From JALHNI01 sp965229305 (GTDB taxonomy: Bacteria; Acidobacteriota; Terriglobia; Bryobacterales; Bryobacteraceae), in NCBI GenBank assembly GCA_965229305.1, contig CBDDIZ010000042.1:558001-622000 (forward strand): a stretch of 64,000 nucleotides of DNA, written 5' to 3'. The notes below the pieces were generated by a model that saw only the letters and a list, made by a program, of their open reading frames with translations, had not been told where the DNA came from and did not search any database. The position numbers and the translations under genes are program-made. Position 1 is the first letter of the stretch; the number at the start of each line of letters is the position of its first letter. Shown here in pieces: positions 42,935 through 51,212 of the stretch.

Positions 42935-44203
42935 ATGACGCCTCCACTCCCGATTCGCCGTCGTGATCTGCTGATGGCGAGCCCGGCGCTGGCTTTAGCC
43001 GCGCCGCCGCCTGCGCGGCCGAAGATCGCGGCCATCTGTACGGTCTACTTCAAGTTTTCGCATTCGCAGCACATTGTCGATCGCATGCTGGAAGGCTATG
43101 GCTGGAATGGTGAGCATCATCATCCGGCCATGGATCTGGTGTCGATTTATGTGGACCAGATCGGCTCAACGGATCATTCGAAGGACCGCGTGGCACGCTT
43201 TCCGGGCGTGAAGATGTATCCGTCGATTGCGGAAGCGCTGACGTTGGGTGGTAACAAGCTGGGTGTGGATGGTGTGCTGCTGGTGGGCGAGCACGGGCAG
43301 TATCCGAAGACCGAGAAAGGTCAGGTGAAGTATCCGCGCTATGAGTTTTTCAACGAGATCGTGAAGGTGTATCAGGGCAGCGGACGCGTGGCGCCGATCT
43401 TCAACGATAAGCACCTCTCGTGGAATTGGGCGTGGGCGCGCGAGATGTATGACACGGCGCAGCGGATGAAGATTCCGTTCATGGCGGGGTCGAGCTTGCC
43501 GGTGACCTGGCGCACGCCGTCGGTGGAGATGCCGCTAGGGTCGAAGATCGAAGAGGCGGTTTGCGTGGGCTACGGCGGCGTGGACAGCTACGACTTCCAC
43601 GCGCTCGAAACGCTGCAGTGCATGGTGGAACGGCGCAAGGGCGGCGAGACGGGCGTGAAGTGGCTGGAGGCGTATCGCGGCGACCGCTTCTGGCAAGCGA
43701 TGAAGGAAGGCGCTTGGTCGCGCGAGCTGATGAACGCGGCGCTGTGCCGCAGCCACACGCTGAAGCCGGCGCGCGAAGGCTTCAACAACATCTTCCCGAC
43801 CGATGACGATATGAAGCGGCTGGTGCGCAATCCGGTGGCGTATCAGTACGAGCATGCGGATGGCCTGAAGTCGACGATGATTCTGTTTAGCGGTCTGGTG
43901 GAGGACTTCAACTTCGCCGCGCGATTGACGGGACAGCGGAAGCCGTTCTCGACGCAGATGTATCTGCCGATGCCGCCGGCGCGGACGTCGCTGGCGAACT
44001 TCTTTTCGCCGCTGGTGAACAGCGCCGAGAAGATGTTCCTGACAGGCAAGCCGACCTATCCGTTGGAGCGGACGTTGCTGACGACGGGCCTGACGGCCGC
44101 GGGCGTCGATAGCCTGTTTGCCGGGCAGAAGCGGCTGGAGACGCCGCATCTTTCGGGCATCGTGTATCAGCCGACCAAAGAATCGACTTTCTGGAGAACC
44201 TAA
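42935..44203 (+). CDS. Exported protein of unknown family, paralogue A of a tandem pair
   Basis: A 422-residue protein with a TAT-type signal (RRRDLLMASPALALAA). The mature part begins with a beta strand and a hydrophobic core, reminiscent of a Rossmann-like fold. Motifs shared with the next gene are HSQHI, LVGEHGQYP, YPRYEFF, NDKHLS, AGSSLPVTWR, DFHALE and ERRKGGETGVK. No catalytic family is recognised. The two copies are probably the product of a local duplication, with this copy exported and the other not. It starts 3 bases after the preceding stop. Gene content alone does not give a function. Confidence 0.7.
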   Translation: MTPPLPIRRRDLLMASPALALAAPPPARPKIAAICTVYFKFSHSQHIVDRMLEGYGWNGEHHHPAMDLVSIYVDQIGSTDHSKDRVARFPGVKMYPSIAEALTLGGNKLGVDGVLLVGEHGQYPKTEKGQVKYPRYEFFNEIVKVYQGSGRVAPIFNDKHLSWNWAWAREMYDTAQRMKIPFMAGSSLPVTWRTPSVEMPLGSKIEEAVCVGYGGVDSYDFHALETLQCMVERRKGGETGVKWLEAYRGDRFWQAMKEGAWSRELMNAALCRSHTLKPAREGFNNIFPTDDDMKRLVRNPVAYQYEHADGLKSTMILFSGLVEDFNFAARLTGQRKPFSTQMYLPMPPARTSLANFFSPLVNSAEKMFLTGKPTYPLERTLLTTGLTAAGVDSLFAGQKRLETPHLSGIVYQPTKESTFWRT

Positions 44204-45382
44204 GTGCCGAAGCGCGTTGCTGTCATTACCACTCTGTATAAGTACCTGTCGCACGCCCAGCACATGGCGGACCGGTTTTTGATCGGTTATCCGCACGAGG
44301 GCGAATGGCACAAGCCGGACGTGCAAATCGTCTCGCTTTACTCGGATCAGAAGCCGCCCGAAGACCAGAGCTATCTGCGGGCCAAGGAGTTCGGCTTTAC
44401 GGTCTACAACACGATCGCCGAGGCATTGCGCTGCGGAACGGACAAGCTGGCGGTGGATGCCGTGATGATCATCGGCGAGCACGGGAACTATCCGCGCAAT
44501 GAGAAGGGACAGGTGCTGTATCCGCGCTATGAGTTCTTCAAGCAGTGCGTCGAGGTGTTTGAGAAGGACGGGCGCGCGGTGCCGGTCTACAACGATAAGC
44601 ACCTTTCGTACAGCTTTGAGAAGGCGAAGTGGATGGTAGACCAGTCCAAGCGGCTGAAGTTCCCGATGCTGGCGGGGTCGTCGCTGCCGGTGACGTGGCG
44701 GCTGCCGGACTTGGAATTGCCGCTGAACTGCGAGATCGAAGATGCGCTGATGGTGGGTGTGGGCGGCAGCGACCCGATGGACTATCACGCGCTGGAGGCG
44801 ATGCAGTGCATGATCGAGCGTCGCAAGGGCGGCGAGACGGGCGTGAAGTCGGTGCAGTTGATTGAGGGCGATGCGGTGTGGGCGGCGGGCGAGTCCGGCC
44901 GGTATTCGAAGAAACTGCTGACGGCGGCCTTGTCGCGCAGCGATACGCCGCAGGGCAAGACGTTGCTCGACGGGCGGACGCAGGATCTGGTGGGCAACAA
45001 CGAGTTGCCCAAGCTGGTGAAGAATCCGGCCGCGTATTTCATCGAGCACAACGACGGCTTGAAGACGACGCTATTGATGCTGGATGGCGCGGTGCGCGAC
45101 TACTGCTTCGCGGCGAAGGTGAAGGGCATGAGCGGCTATCCGTCGACGCAGTTCTTTCTTTCGCCGGTGCCGAATGTGACCTATTCGGCGTGCCTGGTGA
45201 GCAAGATCGAGGAGATGTTCGTGACGGGGAAGGCGCCCTATCCGGTGGAGCGGACGTTGATCGTGAGCGGGGCGCTCGAGGCCTGTTTGACGTCCAAGGT
45301 GAAGGGGCATCAAGTGCTGCAGACGCCCGAACTGAAAGTGGTCTACAAGGCGCCGAAGAAGTCGCAGCACGCGCAGACTTAA
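44204..45382 (+). CDS. Cytoplasmic protein of unknown family, paralogue B of a tandem pair
   Basis: A 392-residue protein, GTG start immediately after the stop of paralogue A. It has the same motif order (HAQHM, IGEHGNYP, YPRYEFF, NDKHLS, AGSSLPVTWR, DYHALE, ERRKGGETGVK, EHNDGLKTT, PYPVERTL) but no signal peptide. The histidines in HAQHM, GEHG and DKHLS and the aspartate-histidine in DYHALE are conserved between copies and are the best candidates for metal or active-site residues. Homologues may exist in Planctomycetes and Verrucomicrobia, which I recall only loosely. Confidence 0.7.
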   Translation: MPKRVAVITTLYKYLSHAQHMADRFLIGYPHEGEWHKPDVQIVSLYSDQKPPEDQSYLRAKEFGFTVYNTIAEALRCGTDKLAVDAVMIIGEHGNYPRNEKGQVLYPRYEFFKQCVEVFEKDGRAVPVYNDKHLSYSFEKAKWMVDQSKRLKFPMLAGSSLPVTWRLPDLELPLNCEIEDALMVGVGGSDPMDYHALEAMQCMIERRKGGETGVKSVQLIEGDAVWAAGESGRYSKKLLTAALSRSDTPQGKTLLDGRTQDLVGNNELPKLVKNPAAYFIEHNDGLKTTLLMLDGAVRDYCFAAKVKGMSGYPSTQFFLSPVPNVTYSACLVSKIEEMFVTGKAPYPVERTLIVSGALEACLTSKVKGHQVLQTPELKVVYKAPKKSQHAQT

Positions 45383-45410
45383 CGGCCCTCGGATTGCAAA
45401 TGGAGTGCGA

Positions 45411-46421
45411 ATGATTACGCTCCTGGCGCTTAGCCTATTGGCCCAAGGGCCGGATTTCGACGTGCAGTCGCGGCTGGTGCTGGTGCCGGTGGTGGTGCGC
45501 GATGCGAAGGGCCGTCCGGTGGATGGGCTGGAGGCCGGCGACTTTGTGCTGCGCGACAATGGGCGGGCGCAGAAGGCGCTGGTGGATACGATTGGCACCG
45601 GCGTGGCACCGATTGCGCTGGTGATCGCGGTGCAGTCGTCGGGGATTTCGGGGCCGGTGCTGGAGAAGGTGCGCAAAATCAGTTCGATGGTGGAGCCACT
45701 GTTGACGGGGACGCGGGGCTGCGCCGGGCTGGTGTCGTTCAACGAAACGGTGAACTGGCTGTCGGAGTGTACGCATGATTCGGCGGCACTGGAGCGGGCA
45801 TTTGCGGCTTTGGAGCCAGGGGCGCCGAAGTCGGCACGGATGATCGATGCGGGGATGGCGGCGATTGAACGGCTGAGTCAGCGGAAGGCGCGGCGGGTGC
45901 TGTTGCTGATTTCGGAGTCGCGGGACCGGGGGAGCGAAGCCGGCTTGGACGATCTGCTGCTGGCGGCGCAGAAGGCGGGGGTGACAGTGTATGCGGCGAC
46001 GTATTCGGCACTGAAGACGGGGTTCACGCAGAAGTCGCCGGCGAATTCGCCGCGGAAACGGGGGCCGGCGACGCCGGGCGTGATTCCGGGGGACCCGTCG
46101 TATGTGCCGCTGGAGGGGCGGGGCGACATTTTGGGAGCTTTGGCCGAGTTGAAGCGGCTGGGCGACAAGAAGACGACCGAGATTCTGACGACTGAGACGG
46201 GTGGCACGACGTTTCCGTTCTCGCGGCAGAAGGGACTTGAAAACGCGATTGAGAAACTGAGCGATGAGCTGCACAGCCAGTATGTGCTGGGCTTCGTGCC
46301 GGATTTGTCGTCGCCGGGGTATCACCGGCTGGAGGTGCAGGTGCCGGGGCGGTATGGAGCGCAATTGCGATCGCGGCCCGGGTATTGGGTGGCGACGGAC
46401 GCCGTCGTGCCGGGGAAGTAA
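45411..46421 (+). CDS. VWFA-related domain protein
   Basis: About 336 residues. A short hydrophobic start (LLALSLLAQG) is followed by the strand LVLVPVVVRDAKGRPVDGLEAGDFVL, which opens the VWFA-related domain common in Acidobacteria. The metal-site serines normally in DxSxS are replaced by VQSSGIS. The closing QYVLGFVP and GYHRLEVQVPG match the family end. Adhesion or protein-binding role inferred. GGAG lies 5 bases before the ATG at 45411; a GTG at 45405 is the alternative. Confidence 0.8.
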   Translation: MITLLALSLLAQGPDFDVQSRLVLVPVVVRDAKGRPVDGLEAGDFVLRDNGRAQKALVDTIGTGVAPIALVIAVQSSGISGPVLEKVRKISSMVEPLLTGTRGCAGLVSFNETVNWLSECTHDSAALERAFAALEPGAPKSARMIDAGMAAIERLSQRKARRVLLLISESRDRGSEAGLDDLLLAAQKAGVTVYAATYSALKTGFTQKSPANSPRKRGPATPGVIPGDPSYVPLEGRGDILGALAELKRLGDKKTTEILTTETGGTTFPFSRQKGLENAIEKLSDELHSQYVLGFVPDLSSPGYHRLEVQVPGRYGAQLRSRPGYWVATDAVVPGK

Positions 46422-46472
46422 TTTTTCGTTCCGGGGTGAGCCGCCCCGGCTGGCGAATGCGCGCATCTGTAC

Positions 46473-47081
46473 ATGCGGATTTGGTTGTTGGCGGTGGCGA
46501 TGGCTGGTGGACTCTTGGCGGCGGATGTCGCGGGGCGCTATGAGTTACGGGGTGAGCGGGAGATGGGCTGCGAACTGGTGCTGCAGTCCGATGGGCATTT
46601 TTCCTACATGATGGCGTACGGAGCGGCGGATTATTCAGCGCAAGGGACTTGGAAGCGCGAGGGGTCCGCGGTGGTGCTGACGACGGGTGGGAAGGACGAG
46701 CCGCCGTTCCGGCTGGTGCGGGTGACGCAGGGGGCGGAGGCGGGGACGCGGATCTGGATCAAAACATCGGATGGGCGCGGAGTTCCCCACATTGACGTGG
46801 TGATGAATAACGTGACGGCGCGGACTTCGTCAGAGGGTGTGGCGGCGTTTGGGCCGGAGGTGAAGGCGGGCCCGGTGCGGATGGCGATTCGGGTTTATGG
46901 GTTCGAGGCGGGTCCGTATGAGTTGAAGGCGCCGGGGACGGATTACGAGTTCGAGATCAACGGGACGGCGATCACGACGGTGCGGTTCAAGGGGGAGCGG
47001 CTGGTGATGCAGGGGGATGAGCTGTTGATGAGGTATTGGAATCCGCAGCGGGCGATGCGGTTGGTACGGGTGGGGAACTGA
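46473..47081 (+). CDS. Small exported protein of unknown function
   Basis: A 202-residue protein with a signal peptide (WLLAVAMAGGLLAADV). Most of the rest is beta-rich, with GHFSYMMAYGAADYSAQGTW, a pattern seen in lipocalin-like and copper-resistance (NlpE-like) beta-barrels. No cysteine after the signal, so it is not a lipoprotein. No family is named with confidence. It lies between the VWFA gene and the defence islet. Confidence 0.6.
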   Translation: MRIWLLAVAMAGGLLAADVAGRYELRGEREMGCELVLQSDGHFSYMMAYGAADYSAQGTWKREGSAVVLTTGGKDEPPFRLVRVTQGAEAGTRIWIKTSDGRGVPHIDVVMNNVTARTSSEGVAAFGPEVKAGPVRMAIRVYGFEAGPYELKAPGTDYEFEINGTAITTVRFKGERLVMQGDELLMRYWNPQRAMRLVRVGN

Positions 47082-47096
47082 GTCGTGAGTCGCAAA

Positions 47097-47133
47097 GTGG
47101 GGGACAGCGACGCAAAGAGGGGCGGTCGCCCAC
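47097..47133 (+). ncRNA. Structured leader upstream of the dCTP deaminase (candidate AvcI-type RNA)
   Basis: GTGGGGGAC (47097-47105) can pair with GTCGCCCAC (47125-47133) in eight of nine positions, closing a 19-base loop that holds a smaller GGGC/GCCC stem. It lies 72 bases before the deaminase ATG. In Vibrio the AvcD toxin is held inactive by AvcI, an RNA made from just upstream. This position and structure fit such an RNA, but the sequence is not recognisably AvcI. Confidence 0.25.
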
Positions 47134-47205
47134 GCTAAAGAGTCTGCTGATACCCTCTGAATTGGCCTTTTCGGTCCTTCGTTTGGCTGAGACTATGAAG
47201 GGACC

Positions 47206-48726
47206 ATGTCGCCAGAAAATCGGCCGAGAATTGATCCTGTTTTCGCACTAATTGGTCCACTGGGAACTGATCTTGATCACGTAGTTAATGTTCTCTCGGA
47301 GGAACTTGAGTATTTTGGGTGCGAGCCTCAATCCTATCGCCTCAGTAATCTGATGCGTGATCTTCCCAGCCCTCCGTGGAATCGACTACGGCCGAATTTG
47401 CCTCTAGATGAGCATATTTCGTCCCACATGGACGCAGCTACAAAACTATGTGAAAAGTTGGGACGCGGTGACGCTATGGCGATGCTCGGTATCCTTGCCA
47501 TGCGCGTGAATCGGGGGGCTGGCCGTGGGCGCACTGTGCGACCGGCGCCCATCTTGCACTCGGTCAAGCGGCCTCAAGAGATTCAGACTCTTCGACGAAT
47601 CTATGGCCCCGGAGTCATAGTGGTGGGCGCCTATGCGCCTAGAGATCGTCGCTTAGAGGACCTAGCCAAGAGGATCGCTCACTCGCGCCACTCAAATCGA
47701 TCCGATGAGTTTCTCGGGGCAGCCGAAAAGTTGTTGAGAAAAGACGAGGACGAACAACTGCGGGTCGGCCAAGCGACGCGCAAGGCGTTCGCCGAATCAG
47801 ACATAGTAATCAACATAGACGACTCCAAGACTGCCAGGATTGCTATAGCGCGGGCGTTAGATTTGCTGTTCGGGAACCCGTTCATCACGCCGACCACAGA
47901 TGAAGAAGGAATGAAGTTTGCGCAGATTGCTTCGTTTAGGTCTGCCGCATTAGCGCGTCAAGTGGGCGCTGTGATCTGTCGTCCAGACGGAACAATTGTC
48001 TCAGCCGGAATGAATGAAGTGCCCAAAGCTGGTGGTGGGCAGTACCTAAGTACCGATTGCAGCGACGGTCGTGATTTTATAGTGGGGCGCGATACGAGCG
48101 ATCTCATGCGCCAAAACGTTCTAGCTGATTTCCTCGATCGTTTGCAGAAGGCCCAATGGTTGACCAAACAGAAAGGAGCAAAACCCATTCCCGTTCTAGT
48201 AATGGAGGCGATGTCTTTTATGAAGACCGCACAATTCATGGACACCATCGACTACGTTCGCGCTGTTCATGCTGAGATGGCGGCGATAACGAATGCTAGT
48301 CGTCATGGGCAAAGTATCCAGGGGTGCACCCTTTACACCACGACCTTTCCTTGTCATGATTGCGCCAAACACATTGTGGCGTCAGGAATTACGAGAGTGG
48401 TGTACGCCGAGCCTTACCCAAAGAGTTTAGTCCGCGAGCTCTTTGGTGACTCTGTTCAAGTTGATCCCTCACATGCGAATGGGAGCAAAGTCCGTTTTGA
48501 GCCGTTTGTTGGTGTCGCTCCCCGCCGTTACGGGGAACTATTTGAGCTCGGAAGGAGACAACGGAAAGATGAGGACGGGCGGGTAAAAAGATGGAAGCGA
48601 CGTGTTGATTTGCCCCTGGCGTTTGAGACACTGGTCTCGGGTGTGTCGCAACACCTTTCTGAAACTGCAGAATTGAAAGGGTTTTTAGATCAATTGAAGG
48701 GCCTTGATCGTCGGAGGAAGAAATGA
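47206..48726 (+). CDS. avcD: Anti-phage dCTP deaminase (AvcD type), P-loop-like plus cytidine deaminase domains
   Basis: A 506-residue, two-domain protein. The N-terminal half resembles a P-loop kinase (FALIGPLGTDLDHVV), but the Walker lysine is absent, as in other AvcD proteins. The deaminase domain has H355 and catalytic E357 (VHAEMAAI) and zinc ligands C383 and C386 (FPCHDCAKH). Homologues deplete dCTP/dCMP during phage infection. G+C of the coding sequence is low: 28 of 60 at 47281-47340, against 40 of 60 at 49261-49320 in the next large gene. This and codon use point to acquisition by transfer. The stop overlaps the next start (ATGA). Confidence 0.87.
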   Translation: MSPENRPRIDPVFALIGPLGTDLDHVVNVLSEELEYFGCEPQSYRLSNLMRDLPSPPWNRLRPNLPLDEHISSHMDAATKLCEKLGRGDAMAMLGILAMRVNRGAGRGRTVRPAPILHSVKRPQEIQTLRRIYGPGVIVVGAYAPRDRRLEDLAKRIAHSRHSNRSDEFLGAAEKLLRKDEDEQLRVGQATRKAFAESDIVINIDDSKTARIAIARALDLLFGNPFITPTTDEEGMKFAQIASFRSAALARQVGAVICRPDGTIVSAGMNEVPKAGGGQYLSTDCSDGRDFIVGRDTSDLMRQNVLADFLDRLQKAQWLTKQKGAKPIPVLVMEAMSFMKTAQFMDTIDYVRAVHAEMAAITNASRHGQSIQGCTLYTTTFPCHDCAKHIVASGITRVVYAEPYPKSLVRELFGDSVQVDPSHANGSKVRFEPFVGVAPRRYGELFELGRRQRKDEDGRVKRWKRRVDLPLAFETLVSGVSQHLSETAELKGFLDQLKGLDRRRKK

Positions 48727-48893
48727 AGATGCAAACGGGATGGATTGATCGGCAAAGCCAGGCTATCGCTAAAGAAGTGTCAAAGTGGCCACAGCAGATT
48801 CAAGAGGGGATCCGCGCAGAGGCTTCTCGAGCTGTAAAGAAGCCCGGTAAAGAGGTTATCGTTTCACCCAACGAAAAACGCGCTTCGAAGTGA
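48723..48893 (+). CDS. 56-residue ORF translationally coupled to the dCTP deaminase
   Basis: Starts MKMQTGWIDRQ and ends NEKRASK. The ATG overlaps the deaminase stop by four bases (ATGA). The product is soluble, rich in Lys and Arg, with two tryptophans and a helical middle (SQAIAKEVSKWPQQIQEGI). No cysteine and no membrane segment. It has the same low G+C as the deaminase and ends before the G+C-rich flank resumes, so both were probably acquired together. No family is recognised. An antitoxin or regulator of the deaminase is a fair guess from position only. Confidence 0.6.
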   Translation: MKMQTGWIDRQSQAIAKEVSKWPQQIQEGIRAEASRAVKKPGKEVIVSPNEKRASK

Positions 48894-48938
48894 AACAGCC
48901 GTAACAAAGGTTAGAATTCCGCCGTTATTATGGGAGGA

Positions 48939-51212
48939 ATGCGTTTTCTCCCTGTTGGCCTCGTGTTTGCCGCCGGTTTGACCGCCCAGACGTTTGAGAC
49001 GGCGGTGCAGCCGGTGCTCGCGAAACGCTGCGCGGGGTGCCATCAGGATCGGTTGGCGTCGGGGGGCTTCAATGCGACGCCCTATATGAAGGCCGGGTCG
49101 CTGGTGCAGCGGGACGACTGGGAACGGATCGTGCAGCGCATGCGGACTGGCGAGATGCCGCCCAAAGGCGCGCCGCAGCCGACGCAAGCGGAAGTGCACG
49201 GGCTGATCGGTTTTGTGGAAGCCGAGTTCGCCAAGGCGGACAAGCTGGTGAAGCCGGATCCGGGCCGGGTGACGGCGCGGCGGCTGAACCGGGCTGAGTA
49301 CTCCAATACGATTCGCGATTTGCTGAGCGTGGATTTCCGCGCGGACAAAGACTTTCCTTCCGACGACTCGGGCCACGGCTTCGACAACATCGGCGACGTG
49401 CTGACGATTTCGCCAATTCTGATGGAGAAGTACCTGACGGCGGCCGAGCGGATTGCGGCGCGCGCGATCGGGGCGGATCCGCTGCCGAAGAAGCCGCTGG
49501 AGTTCGAATATCACGCCAAGGACAAAAAGATTCGCCGGCCGAACCGGAGTTCGATCGAAGCGACGCATCGGGTGGATTGGGAAGCCGAGTATGTGATCCG
49601 GATCGGGTTGCCGGGCGAGCGGCCGAAGGGGTCGGCGCCGGTAAAGATGGGCTTCTGGATGGACGGCAAGCTGCTGACCACCAAGATGGTGGAGACGCAG
49701 CCTTCGGGCCTGGTGTACTTCAACCCTTATTCCGCCGAAGAACTGCGGCTGCAACTGCCGGAAGGCGACCATACGTTCCGCGTGGGCTTCATCGATGACG
49801 AATTCGTGAAGCCGCTGAGCGAGAAGGACGCCTACAGCGATAAGAAGAACAAGTTTTTGAATTCGATGACGTTTGTGGGACCGTTTGCGGCGAAGGGCGA
49901 GCGGGCGAGCCGCAAGCAACTGTTGACGTGCGATCCCAAGGTGGCGGGCTGCACGAGCAAGATTCTCACGGCGCTGGCGCGGCGGGCTTACCGACGGCCG
50001 GTGACGCGGGCCGAGGTCGCGGCGCTCGACCGGTTTGTGACGCTGGCGAAGGCGGACGGGCAATCGGCCGAGCAGGGGCTGCAGTTGGCGATTCAGGCGA
50101 TGCTGGTGTCGCCGCACTTCCTGTTCCGCATTGAGCGCGATCCGGCGCCCGGCGTGGTGCATCCGATCAGCGATCTGGACCTGGCTTCGCGCCTCTCCTA
50201 CTTCTTGTGGAGCTCGATGCCGGATGAAGAACTGCTGAAGCTGGCGGAGACGAAGCAACTGCGTCCGCAGATGGATGCGCAGATCCGCCGCATGCTGAAG
50301 GACGAAAAGGCGGGCGCGCTAGCGGATAACTTTGCCGGGCAGTGGCTCGAGACGCGCAATCTGGATCAGGTGAAGCCGGATCCGGGCAAGTTCCCGGAAT
50401 GGTCGCCGGATTTGCGCGATGCCATGAAGATGGAGACGCGGCTTTTCTTCCAGCATTTGCTGAAGGAGAATCGGCCGCTGACGGAATTCCTGGATGCGAA
50501 CTATACGTTTCTGAACGATCGTCTGGCGGCACACTATGGCGTGCCGGGCGTCGATGGGCCGGAGTTTCGCAAGGTGGCGCTGAATACGCCGGAGCGCGGC
50601 GGGATTCTGAGCCACGCGAGCGTACTGACGGTTTCGAGCTACCCGACGCGGACGTCGCCGGTGATCCGCGGCAAGTATGTGCTGCAGAATATTCTGGGTA
50701 CGCCGCCTCCGCCGCCGCCGCCGGATGTGCCGGCGCTCGATGAAGCTTCGGTGGGCAATGCCGGATCCTTGCGGCAGCAGTTGGAAAAGCATCGTTCGAG
50801 CCCGGTGTGCGCGTCCTGCCATAACCGGATGGATGTGTTGGGATTCGGGCTCGAGAACTATGACGGCACGGGCAAGTGGCGGACGCGCGATGGCAAGTTT
50901 GACATCGATGCGAGCGGTACGATGCCGGGCAACAAGTCGTTCAAGACGCCGGCGGAGATGCGGACGATTTTGAAGGAAAGCGCGCCGGAGTTCTCGCGCT
51001 GCCTGACGGAGAAGATGTTGACCTACGCGCTGGGGCGGGGTCTGGAGAGATATGATCGTAGGGCCATCGAGGAGATCAACCGGAAGGTGATCGGGTCCGG
51101 ATACCAGTTTGAGACGCTGGTGTTGGAGATTACGCATAGCATGCCGTTCCTCGAACGGCGTGGTGAGTTAGCGAAGCCAAGTCAAGCGAAGACGGAGTCC
51201 GCAAGTCGATGA
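48939..51212 (+). CDS. Exported DUF1587/1592/1588/1585 protein with c-type haem site
   Basis: About 757 residues with a signal peptide (FLPVGLVFAAGLTAQ). The haem-binding CAGCH is at 31-35. Family blocks follow in order: DUF1587 (RLNRAEYSNTIRDLL), a carbohydrate-binding-like middle, DUF1595 (ARRAYRRPVTRAEV), DUF1592 (LASRLSYFLWSSMPD), DUF1588 (CASCHNRMDVLGFGLENYDGTG) and DUF1585 (LTYALGRGLERYD). The second CxxCH-like CASCH may also bind haem. GGAGGA precedes the ATG at 48939, and an earlier ATG at 48930 is less likely. The stop overlaps the DUF1552 gene by four bases, the usual pairing. Redox function in the periplasm inferred. Confidence 0.92.
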   Translation: MRFLPVGLVFAAGLTAQTFETAVQPVLAKRCAGCHQDRLASGGFNATPYMKAGSLVQRDDWERIVQRMRTGEMPPKGAPQPTQAEVHGLIGFVEAEFAKADKLVKPDPGRVTARRLNRAEYSNTIRDLLSVDFRADKDFPSDDSGHGFDNIGDVLTISPILMEKYLTAAERIAARAIGADPLPKKPLEFEYHAKDKKIRRPNRSSIEATHRVDWEAEYVIRIGLPGERPKGSAPVKMGFWMDGKLLTTKMVETQPSGLVYFNPYSAEELRLQLPEGDHTFRVGFIDDEFVKPLSEKDAYSDKKNKFLNSMTFVGPFAAKGERASRKQLLTCDPKVAGCTSKILTALARRAYRRPVTRAEVAALDRFVTLAKADGQSAEQGLQLAIQAMLVSPHFLFRIERDPAPGVVHPISDLDLASRLSYFLWSSMPDEELLKLAETKQLRPQMDAQIRRMLKDEKAGALADNFAGQWLETRNLDQVKPDPGKFPEWSPDLRDAMKMETRLFFQHLLKENRPLTEFLDANYTFLNDRLAAHYGVPGVDGPEFRKVALNTPERGGILSHASVLTVSSYPTRTSPVIRGKYVLQNILGTPPPPPPPDVPALDEASVGNAGSLRQQLEKHRSSPVCASCHNRMDVLGFGLENYDGTGKWRTRDGKFDIDASGTMPGNKSFKTPAEMRTILKESAPEFSRCLTEKMLTYALGRGLERYDRRAIEEINRKVIGSGYQFETLVLEITHSMPFLERRGELAKPSQAKTESASR

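Noticed and set aside
47036..47251. Plus-strand frame of 71 codons before the deaminase
   Set aside because: It overlaps the end of the preceding gene and the start of the deaminase in another frame and has no motif.
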